The notes beneath the pieces are model-generated. The model was not told the origin of the DNA. It did not search any database and was given only the letters and a program-made list of their open reading frames with translations. The position numbers were made by a program, and so were the translations under genes. Positions 9,901-18,790 of a stretch of DNA of 64,000 nucleotides are shown piece by piece. The stretch is from Chrysoperla carnea (Eukaryota; Arthropoda; Insecta; Neuroptera; Chrysopidae), in the NCBI RefSeq assembly GCF_905475395.1, contig NC_058339.1, positions 17,678,001 through 17,742,000 on the forward strand, written 5' to 3'. Position 1 is the first letter of the stretch. The number at the start of each line of letters is the position of its first letter.

Positions 9901-10484
9901 AAATTATTGTACGATAAATCAATTTCTTCAACATAAATTTCTGATAAATTAATAAAAATAATTTGATTATTTTTTAAGTTTAAATAACATAAATTGCTTA
10001 AATTTTCAAATACATTATTTGTTAATGAAATATTATTGGTACTTAAATCTAAATATCTTAATCTATTTAATGAATGAAATGCGTTCGGTTCCAAGGTTGA
10101 TATTCGGTTGTTATTCAACAAAATATAAAACAGATAATAATTATCTATATCTTTAAATGTGAAAGATTTTATAGTTTTCAAGTTACCATTCGATGAATCA
10201 AAATATGACAGTTGACCATAATAGTGTTTAAAAATTGTGGGCGATAATTCCGTTGTGGCATCGTTAATAATTTTTATATTTTGTGACGTTGAAGAAGAAA
10301 TTCTTTCATATGTTATATCTTCTACATAATAGTGATTTTTATAATCGTCTTTATTTAGAACGTTACAACATGTATAAAGTTGTGTTAAAGTAGAAATTTG
10401 TAGAATTATTAAAACAAATATATTAATCTCTATCTGCAACAAAAAATGCAAAAACAAAAATTTTTTGAGGATTGTAGTAAACAT
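6963..10484 (-). CDS. Secreted or membrane-anchored leucine-rich-repeat protein, 1173 residues
   Basis: Single uninterrupted exon. The frame extends 11 codons further upstream, but that extension opens with TTG; the first ATG is at 10484 with A at -3, so I start there. The N-terminus has a hydrophobic signal peptide or anchor (FLFLHFLL, then IFVLIILQI), followed by a Cys-containing linker. From about residue 105 to 1090 the protein is nearly all LRRs of the form LxxLDLSNNxLxxI. Two lengths alternate: about 24 residues (IPNTVFTGLYHLNTLILSNN type) and about 20 residues (LTSIxIDNTxxLEHLDLSNHK type). Residues about 395-894 contain 2.4 copies of a 206-residue block. The last 80 residues have four Cys and no membrane segment, unlike a standard LRR cap. 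It is probably an extracellular binding protein; the ligand is unknown. Coding status is certain, function inferred. Confidence 0.93.
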   Translation of the reverse strand: MFTTILKKFLFLHFLLQIEINIFVLIILQISTLTQLYTCCNVLNKDDYKNHYYVEDITYERISSSTSQNIKIINDATTELSPTIFKHYYGQLSYFDSSNGNLKTIKSFTFKDIDNYYLFYILLNNNRISTLEPNAFHSLNRLRYLDLSTNNISLTNNVFENLSNLCYLNLKNNQIIFINLSEIYVEEIDLSYNNLSNISITDNVELKYLNLTFNKLTTIFIDNLDSLYNLDISNNNIKSIFINNTNSLHYLNVANNNLTSIFIQNANYLWTLDLSNHKLTSIYIDNTNNLENLYLQNNNLTSVFIQNANSLRNLDFSIHKLISIHIDNTERLEHLDLSNHKLKSIFINNANNLRSLDLSFNNFSEINHLNITGLHDLLHLDLSNNNIKLIPNILFTGLYHLNTLILSNNKLSAFQHGCFSDLSFLNMLNLSNNQIEVLPNGVFHGLNSIETLILSNNKLRTFESESFSQNTDSLHSLDLSNNNLTSIFINNMNSLQYLNSVNNNYLTSISIQNSNSLRSLDLSNHKLTSIHIDNTERLEHLDLSNHKLKSVFINNANSLRSLDLSFNDLSDIIHVNITGLHDLLHLDLSNNNIKQIPNTVFTGLYHLNTLILSNNKLSAFQHGCFSDLSFLNMLNLSNNQIEVLPNGVFHGLNSIETLILSNNKLRTFESESFSQNTDSLHSLDLSNNNLTSIFINNMNSLQYLNSVNNNYLTSISIQNSNSLRSLDLSNHKLTSIHIDNTERLEHLDLSNHKLKSVFINNANSLRSLDLSFNDLSDIIHVNITGLHDLLHLDLSNNNIKQIPNTVFTGLYHLNTLILSNNKLSAFQHGCFSDLSFLNMLNLSNNQIEVLPNGVFHGLNSIETLILSNNKLRTFESESFSQNTDRLHSLDLSNNNLTSIFINDMNNLQNLNSVNNNLTSISIQNANGLRSLDLSNHKLTSIHIDNTESLEHLDLSNHKLTSVFINNANNLRSLDLSFNDLSDIIHINISTLYNLLHLDLSNNQINALPIGMFIGLNNLETLILSKNNLSLFEFGSFAGLFNLKNLDLSFNKLVDFQLNKLMDINELEMLNVSFNEIVSIESEIFIYLNSLHQLILDGNKMYSHGQQIITKIICKDFSHCNHKTISLGHNLQSCIQLATDILFTKQYGIRVTSMEKILTKPAILGIECQKQIKL
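7801..9301 (-). repeat. 618-bp internal tandem repeat in LRR gene, ~2.4 units
   Basis: The same sequence restarts at 7801, 8419 and 9037, exactly 618 bp (206 codons) apart. I see about one substitution (near 7829) between the first two units, and identity ends abruptly near 9302. Units outside this interval are related but clearly diverged, so an older repeat series has been overlaid by a recent duplication, probably by unequal exchange. The period is a multiple of three, so the frame is kept. Confidence 0.95.
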
Positions 10485-11074
10485 TTTTCTTTCGTAAAAA
10501 GAAAAAACATTTTGCAAAAAACAAATCGAAATAAAATTAATTTAAATTTATTTTTTTTTTCAAATTCATAAAACTATTTAATAGATTGTTGAAAAAAAAT
10601 ATCACTGAATGTTATTTTCGGATCGTACAAAACATCATTTGGCTCAGTGTGATCTCCACTACACTTTCCGATGATATTACTACTAGGCTAAGACGATTTT
10701 TTGCATAAACGCAAGTCGTCCCAAAGTCGTGGAATTTTGTTCAATTTCTTTATGGTGACTACTCATCATTAATATTTGAATTATCGTTGACAATAAAATA
10801 TTAAAATTGCAAATATAGTTACCTTCATTTTTGTCGATTCGAATTTACAATTTTCTGACACAGAATAATTTATTAACTAATTTTCTTTTTTCAAATGTAT
10901 TTGTTAATAATGTTTCCGCGCACAAGTCATTTTTAAAAGTGTAAGTAAATTTTTTTATTTATTTATTTTGTATTTAAGCATCAGAAATATCTATTAGGAT
11001 ATTCTAATAACGGATGAAATAATGGATATAAGTTTGAGAGGAAATAGTAATCATGTCTGGGAGTATATCACTTT

Positions 11075-11864
11075 CAGACCCGTGCACAGGAGTTATCCAA
11101 AAGAGGGGTTCAAACGTTTGTTCGCCGTGTTTTCTCATCAAGTCAATAAAAAACTTTTTAGAGAAAGAGAACATTTAATTAGACCAAAATGTGACATTCA
11201 TTTACTATTTTTAAATAAGTTAATTCTCTGAGCTAAAGAAAAAACTTTCCCAAAGCTCTGTCAGCATCGACCTCTACACCACGACGAATATTGAGCGAGA
11301 ACTAAACCGATCTAAGATTTTGAGACGATACAAGGTTGAAAAGGAGCGTTCATTCGCCGCTTTTGTCACAGGCAAAACTGAAAAACGCTCATCATTTGGT
11401 AGGCATTCGAAAACGCATCTTTGTTGCAAATATCGAGTGCTCCGAGTAAATTTTTGCACCCAAAAATTGAGACAAGCAAAACTTGATAAAATATTGCGAT
11501 GATTATAATCAGTCTGAGCATTCGAGCGTTGAGTCTGTTATGACGCGAATCTTGGTTTCGCAATTAGCATTCCTCGTAGATATCACTCATGGCTTTGAAT
11601 ATTTTCCTGAACTTTTATCCAACGTTTCCTCTTCTTTCACTTTGCCAAGACCAAGGTTTTTGGTTAGAAGTATACTCAACTCGAAAACAAAGTCAAAGAA
11701 TGTACCTAGCTCAAAATATGCGTGGACATCTGATTCTTTAGTGGAAATGCGTCTCATAAATTGGTAAATTTACAGGACTACATTGTTAATTCAAAATTTA
11801 TGTGGACAGATTCCCAATGGGAGGGGTTTTAACCCCCAAAATCCTTCCTGTGTGCACGGACCTG
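11075..11864 (-). mobile_element. hAT DNA transposon, 790-bp decayed copy with 8-bp target duplication
   Basis: The ends are CAGACCCGTGCACAGGA and, read inward from the other side, CAGGTCCGTGCACACAGGA, a clear terminal inverted repeat. The flanks at 11067-11074 and 11865-11872 are both ATCACTTT, an 8-bp duplication typical of hAT. The uninterrupted target is visible in copy 1 of the host repeat near 4200-4265. The minus strand keeps a fragment of the transposase C-terminus. At 790 bp it is far too short to be autonomous. Confidence 0.92.
11274..11563 (-). pseudogene. hAT transposase fragment (C-terminal dimerisation region), broken
   Basis: The minus strand encodes LPVTKAANERSFSTLYRLK, which matches the hallmark ERSFSTLRRLK motif of the hAT C-terminal dimerisation domain. 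The motif lies in one frame (11274-11459) and an upstream open stretch lies in another (11366-11563), so at least one frameshift breaks the gene. The catalytic DDE residues and zinc finger are missing. It is a remnant without expected activity. Confidence 0.8.
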
Positions 11865-12255
11865 ATCACTTTCATTAAATATTATCACTATCACTCTCAT
11901 TAAATATTTTAATTTTTTATCCGAGTGCCCCAGAAGGAAGTTATGTATCTATAAATGCAGATTTATCGACATAAAATTCTTTAGCAAGCTATGCATCGAT
12001 TCTTTATGCTAAAACCGGAAATTTCACTAAATGTAGCCAGCAGCTGTCGATGAGAAATAAGCCTTACGCCTAAAAGAACTTTTGACGGAAACTTTTTTCA
12101 TAGTATTAATAGTTAGGACTTCATTGACTTTATTCGATAATATATAGAAGAACTCGTTTATTTATTATATTTGCGTACCTCCAAAATTGAATTCTCTAAA
12201 GATGCAAGTATTCTACTGCACGTCATCAATCTATTTATATAAATAGAAATTATTT

Positions 12256-12840
12256 GCCCATGTATGACTAATTATCCCTAGAAAACGATTTGGCCCATTT
12301 TTTTATTTGGGATATGTTGTTATTTGTCTGGACAAGGTTTGTGACAAAGCAATTTTTTGGAAATTCTATCTGGGTACAAATTTTGGGTACATAAGAAAAA
12401 CTTTTTTAAATAATGCGGATTAAACAAAATGAATAACGCGAATTGTAGGCAAGCAATTAACTTTGAATTTAAGTTGAGAGGAATAAAAAAATTATTTATT
12501 ATTTACCGAAAAGTAATTTTTTATAAAATTATGAAGAACTAAGTTTTATATTCTGTTTATAATTTAATCTATTTAAAATTTAAAAGTTTATTAAAAATTC
12601 ATAAACAAGAAATTGATAACACAAGTGTAGAGGGGTGCAACCCCAATAATGAAGCAACGATATTCAAATAAACAAGCTGTCTATATATTATATAGCTATA
12701 CTAAAATATTTTTATAACAGAAAAAGCACAGATCGTGAGAAATGATAAGTATCCACATACTTTTTAAACAATATTGAAAGCGTATAAAAAGAAAATACTC
12801 GTCTCTGCATTAAGAACCTGTCTGATTCACACATTGTAGT
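12256..12840. other. AT-rich non-coding stretch
   Basis: I see no gene, repeat end or RNA structure that I can support here. Confidence 0.4.
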
Positions 12841-12852
12841 TATTATTCATTT

Positions 12853-13136
12853 GTCGCCTTATTAACTCAGTTGGTTAGGGCGTAACCAATTCCGTCCTCG
12901 GTATGCTTAGGGTAGCGGGTTCGATTCCTGCCGTTGCAACAAAATTAATTTAATTAATAGTAGTGATGGACTGGTGTAGTGCATGGTATATGCATGAAGG
13001 AGGTGCACTCAACCTCTGAAATGGAGGAGCTGATAAATGAAATTATCAGTAGAACGGTGGTCAAACACACATATGGTATCACAATGGGCTCTGTAGCCTA
13101 AGTGTGTTCTTCGTGGACAGCCAATCTAACCTAACC
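12853..13136 (+). mobile_element. tRNA-derived SINE, copy 1, full length with both pol III boxes
   Basis: The head resembles a tRNA: A box TTAACTCAGTTGGTTAGGG near 12860 and B box GGGTTCGATTCC near 12918. The body includes GACTGGTGTAGTGCATGGTA and CTGATAAATGAAATTATCAG, and the 3' end is CTAACCTAACC. Flanking 12-bp direct repeats TATTATT(C/A)ATTT at 12841-12852 and 13137-13148 differ at one base and mark the target duplication. Copies at 46265 and 53501 (minus) lack the B-box segment. It is non-coding and relies on LINE enzymes. Confidence 0.92.
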
Positions 13137-13405
13137 TATTATTAATTTAACATTGAAAAACATTGAAAGCACTAATCTTTTAGGTTTCTATCATGAAAAA
13201 TGAAAAAAGGAACCATTATAGGATCACCCTTGTCGACCTGTCTGTTCAACTATCAAAGTCTATTTCCTACAAATCTGAGAATTTGAGATTTGGCACTCAT
13301 ATAGAGTTTTTTTGGTGGCCCAACCACGGACGCACGCTTAATATAAATAATCGATGTTTTGAATTTGAAGAATACCGTCGGGGAGAAGTTAGAAAGTTAA
13401 TAATA

Positions 13406-13648
13406 ATGATTCCGTATATAATATTCCTTATCGTGTGTTCGGTGTTCCTTATGGTGTCAGGCAATTCTAATTCTAATCATGATACAATTACCATTAAAAA
13501 TGGCAGTCGATTGACCTGTGTTTTTAACAAGTTTTTTAATTTTAACAATGGTATGGTATTCCAACAATTGACTGAGTCAATTGTTGAAATACCATGTAAA
13601 GACTGTGTTGATGACGAAATCGTTTGTTTTTTGACGTTGTGTTATTAA
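13406..13648 (+). CDS. Possible small secreted protein, 80 residues; 3' part repeat-derived
   Basis: Starts at ATG 13406 with A at -3. The first 19 residues form a textbook signal peptide (hydrophobic IIFLIVCSVFLMVSG, then NSNSN). The remainder has about seven Cys and a TITIKNGSRLTCVF segment. The frame stays open upstream to an ATG at 13193, preceded by a good acceptor (CTAATCTTTTAG) ending at 13184, so a longer 151-residue form is possible. From about 13555 the coding sequence overlaps a palindrome and the start of a family A repeat, so the C-terminus is transposon-derived or the frame is fortuitous. Family unknown. Confidence 0.3.
   Translation: MIPYIIFLIVCSVFLMVSGNSNSNHDTITIKNGSRLTCVFNKFFNFNNGMVFQQLTESIVEIPCKDCVDDEIVCFLTLCY
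13555..13593. repeat. 39-bp near-perfect palindrome at edge of a family A repeat
   Basis: Two head-to-head copies of GGTATTYCAACAATTGACT with one mismatch. Each half matches the conserved segment (GGTATTTCAACAATTAACTCAG) found near the end of the family A copies, so two repeat ends meet here. Confidence 0.85.
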
Positions 13649-14110
13649 AGAAAGATATCCACTTTTAGATACATACACACCGGATATTCCCATATAATAC
13701 ATACTTTAAAATTTGCGCCCTCGTGGGTAAACAGCGTTGATTACAAAAAAGTGTTTCAAACAGAAGTTGTTTATTTTTTTATAAGGAACATTTTTTACAT
13801 TTAAACTTTTGTTCTATTTCTAACGGCTTACAATATGAGTCCTACGGACCGAAGACCCAATTGACCTATGTTGCTTATTTACCAACTCGATCTCACTTTT
13901 TATGTCCTAAAAACGCTTTGAAAACTTCAGCTTGATATCTGTTTGAGCTATCGTGTCGACAGGCAGACAGACAAAAAAAAAATGGACTAATTAGAATATT
14001 TTATGAACACCTATACCAAAATTTTATTCGTACCGTAAATATTTTTAGGCGTTACAAACTGGTGACTAAACTTAGTATACCTTGATATATTTTTTATACA
14101 TGGTATAAAA
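13571..14110 (+). repeat. Family A interspersed repeat, copy 1
   Basis: Landmarks in order: CAATTGTTGAAATACCATG, TATTCCCATATAATACATAC, TTTAAACTTTTGTTCTAT, ACCCAATTGACCTATGTTGC, a CAGACAGACA run, TTACAAACTTGGGACTAAACTTAGTATACC and ATACATGGTATAA. There is no coding capacity. Seven copies in the window in both orientations make this the most frequent repeat here. The transposon class is not clear. Confidence 0.85.
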
Positions 14111-14689
14111 AAATGTAAACATAAACTATAGTCACTAAGTTTTAGTGTATAGACAATTGAAATAGTTAATCGAACATGTGGGATAGACACCATAACTTAA
14201 CTTCCCAATCATTCTTTCACAATGCGAAAATGTATCCCCTCAACCTAGTCTGATGTTGTTGATGATGATGACTAAAATGAATTATTCATGTGGAATAATA
14301 TTGCCTGGTGGCGTGTTTATCATATATCTTCAATAGAAGGGCCAATTAAACTAAATCATTTAAACACATCTATATATTTATATCACTTTACCATCATCCA
14401 TCGTCAAAAAAAAAAAAAATTGCATTTTCATCAATTATATATTTATTTATTTTATTCAAACAAATCTTTAAGAATAACAAAAAATAAAATATGGATTTTT
14501 TATTTTGTTACCTAACCTTTCTCTGCAAAAATGTGGGGTGAATTTTATTTACTTTAGATTAAATGTATCATTGTTTTAAACTAGCGAAATAAAATGAGGT
14601 ATAACACCTTAGATACCAGATAATTTTTCGTAGCCGATGGCTACTTTAAGTTCAGCCCATATTTTTCTTACGTATTTTTACAAGCTGAA

Positions 14690-14790
14690 GTCAATATACA
14701 TTATTTATTTCCCGCCCACTTTGCTGGGCAATTTCTCCTTTAAAAATGAAGTCTTTCACGTCATTGTCCTCACTTATCCTCCCTTTTGTT
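14690..14790 (+). repeat. Family D repeat fragment
   Basis: CCCGCCCACTTTGCTGGGCAATTT matches the start of family D copies near 54795 (CAGCTACTTCGCTGGGCAATTT) and 44640. Only the 5' part is present. Confidence 0.6.
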
Positions 14791-14869
14791 CACAATTTTA
14801 TAGATTTTAATTTTTTTAACTTTTTTGAAAGTGAAGTTTTGCCCATGATACTCGCGCTGACATTGTAAC

Positions 14870-15290
14870 TTTCTTTAGGTCCAATCATTAAATTAACCCG
14901 ATTTGTATACTTTTTGGATCAAAATTACCCCTTCCACCGAGTTTCATCACATTCCAAAACAAATTTTTTTTTGCGTTTTTCTCGATTTTTCCAAAGGGGT
15001 ACTCCTTAAAAAAATTGCAAACAATCGAAAAATTTTTTATATCTCCAATTTCGATAAAACTTAGTATATAAGGTAATTTTTACCAAAAAAGAACAAAAAT
15101 CGGGCGCATTTGATGACTGGTCTAATATTTTTTGAGATAAGCCCTAAAATTGCTTCAAATAGTACAGTTTTTCTCGATTTTTTCAAAGGGATACCCCTAA
15201 AAAAAATTGCAAAAGTTTTTATATTCAATTTCGATAAAACTCAGTATAAAAGGTAATTTTGACCCCAAAAAGTACAAAAATCCTTACAAA
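14870..15290 (+). repeat. Family B repeat, ~1.3 monomers
   Basis: Contains CCAATCATTAAATTAACCCG, GTTTCATCA, TTTCGATAAAACT.AGTATA and GACTGGTCTAAT, the landmarks of the approximately 305-bp monomer tandemly arrayed at 37655-38735. A short AAT microsatellite follows further on at 15632-15651. Confidence 0.8.
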
Positions 15291-15779
15291 TCTTTTCTTT
15301 TTAATTAGCTGACATTTAATGGAAATTATTTATAAATTTTACTTAAATTTTTTGATATTTCTCAGAACGTCTCCTACTGTTTTGACTAGCTGTTATATAT
15401 TATAAGAATGTTGTCAAAAAATTTCATTGCATAAAACATTTTTTCAACCGATAAATTTAGCCAAGAAAAAAATACTGATGTTGCAATCTCTCTTTTTCAT
15501 CCAGCGATTAGACATTTTTCATCGTTTTTCTTGCATTAGATCACCATGTTTCTTGAAGTGTTTTAAGTATTAACACTCGGTATATAATATGCTCTTGTGT
15601 TTAATTATGTTATTATTGATTAAGAGAACAAAATAATAATAATAATAATAACTAACAACATTAGTTACTTCCGATATAATTCGTGATTAACATTCATTTA
15701 TAAGCTATTAAAATTTATATAGTGTTGACAGATGTGAATATATAGAAATGTAATGTAAATACCTAAAACCTATAAAAAA

Positions 15780-15970
15780 ATTATGTTAGTACACGGAGAA
15801 AGAGTTATCATGCTATTCACCTGTGATTCTTAACAAACGGGAGAGTTGACAATATCGCAAGAAAAAAGCAAAATCGATTTATCTGTTTAGGAGCTACGAT
15901 ACCACAGACGGGCTGACAGACAGACACACATTCATAGCGTTCAAAATTAGAACGTTATTATAACGTCGTT
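15780..15970 (+). repeat. Family E repeat fragment
   Basis: Carries the family core (CTGTTTAGGAGCTACGATACCACAGACGG) and a run of CAGA units ending in TTCAAAATTAGAACGTTATT. No coding potential. Confidence 0.65.
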
Positions 15971-15989
15971 TTTACACCACGCATATAAG

Positions 15990-16640
15990 TAATATATATC
16001 ACGGTATTTAAATTAAGTTTAGTCCCAAGTTTGTACAACTTAAAATTAATGATGCCACGAAAAAAAATTTTGTATATGTGTTCATAAAATCACCTTATGA
16101 GTCCATTTCCGGTTGTCCGGATTTCTCAAAAAGGAAGATTATCCAAGATTACTCAAAAATGAAGTGAGATATCAAGCTGAAATTTTTAAAGCGTGCTCTG
16201 GACGTAAAAAGTAAGGCTAATTTCGTAAATGAACAACATATGTCAATTGGGTCTTGGGTAGACTCATCCTTTAAACCGTTAGAGATAGAGCAAAAATGTA
16301 AAAATTAATATTTATAAAAAATAAACCACTTTTGTTTGAAACATTTTATCGTAAACGTTATTGTTTATCCGTGAAGGCGCAAATTAGGATAAAACTTTGG
16401 TGTACAATTTCTCCAAAACTATAAAAGATAGAGAATTGAAAATTTGCAGTTAGCTTCAACTAGAGGTCTTGTTTTCAACTTGAGGGCAATAAATGGTGGC
16501 CGAAAGGTCGTCATTGTTGTTATGGCTTTTAAACTCTTCTCATTTATAAAAATATAATGAAGCACTGATTTTCAACACTTTCCATACAAGGTATTCCAAC
16601 AATTCACTCAGCCAAATGTTTTGTTTTCACTTGTTTCTTG
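15990..16640 (-). repeat. Family A interspersed repeat, copy 2
   Basis: Reverse orientation to copy 1, starting near ACGGTATTTAAATTAAGTTTAGTCCCAAG and ending at GGTATTCCAACAATTCACTCAG. It contains an additional internal stretch (CTCCAAAACTATAAAAGATAGAGA) shared only with the copy at 55998. Confidence 0.85.
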
Positions 16641-17384
16641 TCTGCGATTGTTTAAGTCAATGTGCAACGAGTCCTTACATGTAACACTAAATGTATAACC
16701 AAAAAAACTCTTCGTGTATTACGTCAATATTAACTGTAAATAAGTTTATAAATATTTATATATCAGCATTTAATAATAATTATTAATTATTAATATTATT
16801 TATTAATTGGGGTATTATAGTTTATGTTGAAAATATTATATAATGTTTTAAATTATTTGGTTGGTACCACATGATCGCTTATCAGAAATTTGTTATTTAA
16901 TTTATTGCTTTAAAATACACTTATATATTATATTAATACTAATTATTATTCAAATTTGTGTATTTAGCACAACAATACATTTTAAGTTTTGGTAAAGTAG
17001 GAGCAATATTTATTCAAGGTTTTCATAAGAAGCTATAGTAGAAAATGCATGGTAGGTACCATAACGTGGTATCACCACTACCTCATGCTATAGAAATACA
17101 GAAAAGAATGTGAAATCATATTTCATGATATATATTTTATTTAATAACAATAATTTTAATTTGAAAAAGTTTTAGAGTAAGTCAAGATAGCGCAACCGAA
17201 AGAATAATTTTTGGGCATTCTTTTTAAAGTACAATTTATTCATTTTTTCTTTTTTCCTTAGTTTTGAATCTAATCTTAAATGCATCGAAATTGCCTACCG
17301 TTTCAACAAGCCTAAGGTGGTCCTTTATTAATCAACTTTATTGATAATACATAGTTATATTGAAAAAGCATTAGATATTTATTG
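16641..17384. other. AT-rich non-coding stretch
   Basis: Very AT-rich, with short ATTATTAATT runs around 16770-16800. Nothing gene-like seen. Confidence 0.4.
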
Positions 17385-17640
17385 CTAGCATTATACCCGC
17401 CGGAGGGGGCGTTACAGCCTTCTCATTTATCTCCCATCCATAACAATCGAAATACTTTTTATTATGAAGCCAAACTATTTAGTTTTGGCTTTTAAAATAG
17501 GAAATTTCAGGCATGTAACTGCCAGTATTTTTATAAATTACAGCCTAATTTTTATTCTGATGTACGAGCTATATTATTGTAAAATTTCATTCAAATCCAT
17601 TTAGTTTAAAATAAAGCTAAGCTTCAAAGGCATGCAAATG
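17385..17640 (+). repeat. Family D interspersed repeat
   Basis: Begins GCTAGCATTATACCCGCCGG and ends GAGCTATATTATTGTAAAATTTCATTCAAATCCATTTAG, closely matching 44990-45010 and the start of 54785. Non-coding. Confidence 0.7.
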
Positions 17641-18594
17641 TTACGCACTTTTTCTTTTTTATTCTTCATTGTGACACTTTAAAGTATGCAAAAAAGGATT
17701 AATGGTGCCGCCAATTATTTTTGTCGTTGAAGTAATAAAACGCTTACTTCAATTCGTGCAGTTTGAACTTTACGAATCTTTGTTGTTACTTTTTAGGATC
17801 TAAATTGGCTATTAAAGCAGCCCGGAGAACTATGTCCAATCTGATGTAAAAACATGATGTTCCTCATCAAATTCTACAACTTTTGTTAAACGTATTTTTT
17901 TAATAGTTTACTACTAAACGAGATATCAGCCATAATAGATTAAAATGGTTCACCCTGTATATGTTTTGGCATAGAAATATATTGTTAAAATCTTTTCTAA
18001 CTATATATCTTTGATTTTTCAACGGTTTTCATGCAGTAGCTTAATAATGGCTAAAAGCCCGTTACGATTTTATTTGAATTGAAACTTTTAAAATTTAATA
18101 TATCGACTAAAATGTATTATAACTTTACAGTTAAATATAATAATAATTTTTGTAAGTATATATATATCAACTATACGTATATATTATTATGTATGTCATA
18201 TATTATACAGGGTGTTCTATTATTGAATGAAGAACTTTGACTCATGAAAAAGCTGAGAAAAAAAGAAGGAAATGCCCTTAACCAAATTTGGATCTGAGGC
18301 TTAATTTACGAGATAATTATCCTACTCTTATTAAAATCAACAATTAATTAAAAATACACTCCCCAAAATCAAATTCATCCAATAAAACACTACTTAAACA
18401 TGTGTTTTATCATAGTGGAAGGCAATGCAAAATTATTATAAAAAAACTCTATTTGGCTATTTATATTAATATAAAAACTAGCCCATAAAAACCAAGTATT
18501 ATTACACTCACTACCTTTCTTTGTAAATTCAGTTCTGTACTCAACCTATCGTGCGAATATCACATACCTCAAGCATCTATTTGATTAAAACGGA

Positions 18595-18790
18595 CCATAG
18601 TGTTAAACAAGCACTTGAAGTACAGCTAAGAACACTCTGCATTAAATAACTTTTCAAACGAAACAAAAAAGATCAAAATCGGTTGATCCGTTTAGGTGAT
18701 ACGATGTCACAGATAGACAGACAATCACACACATACATAGCGGCCAAACTTATAACATCCTTGTTTTTGGTTCGGGGGTAAAAATGTTTC
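18595..18790 (+). repeat. Family E repeat
   Basis: Contains AGCTAAGAACACTCTGCATT, CGTTTAGGTGATACGATGTCACAGA and CAAACTTATAACATCC, as in the copy at 61385. An isolated TATACAGGGTGTTC motif lies upstream near 18206. Confidence 0.65.

Larger units (their letters stand above)
10730..12255 (+). repeat. Dispersed repeat, copy 2, interrupted by hAT insertion
   Basis: Same family and orientation as 3895-4795. It lies just upstream of the LRR gene start. Its continuity is broken at 11075-11864 by a hAT element. It also has about 70 extra bases near 11975-12060 (around GCTATGCATCGATTCTTTATG) absent from copy 1. Confidence 0.78.

Noticed and set aside
10485..10517. Eleven-codon upstream extension of the LRR frame
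   Set aside because: It opens with TTG, not ATG; the first ATG (10484) has a good context and is followed by the hydrophobic leader.
11483..11767. 94-codon plus-strand frame inside the hAT copy
   Set aside because: Antisense to transposase remnants; it has no domain of its own.
12853..12945. Functional tRNA gene
   Set aside because: The acceptor and anticodon stems do not pair properly and the sequence continues into a repeat body with target duplications, so it is a SINE head.
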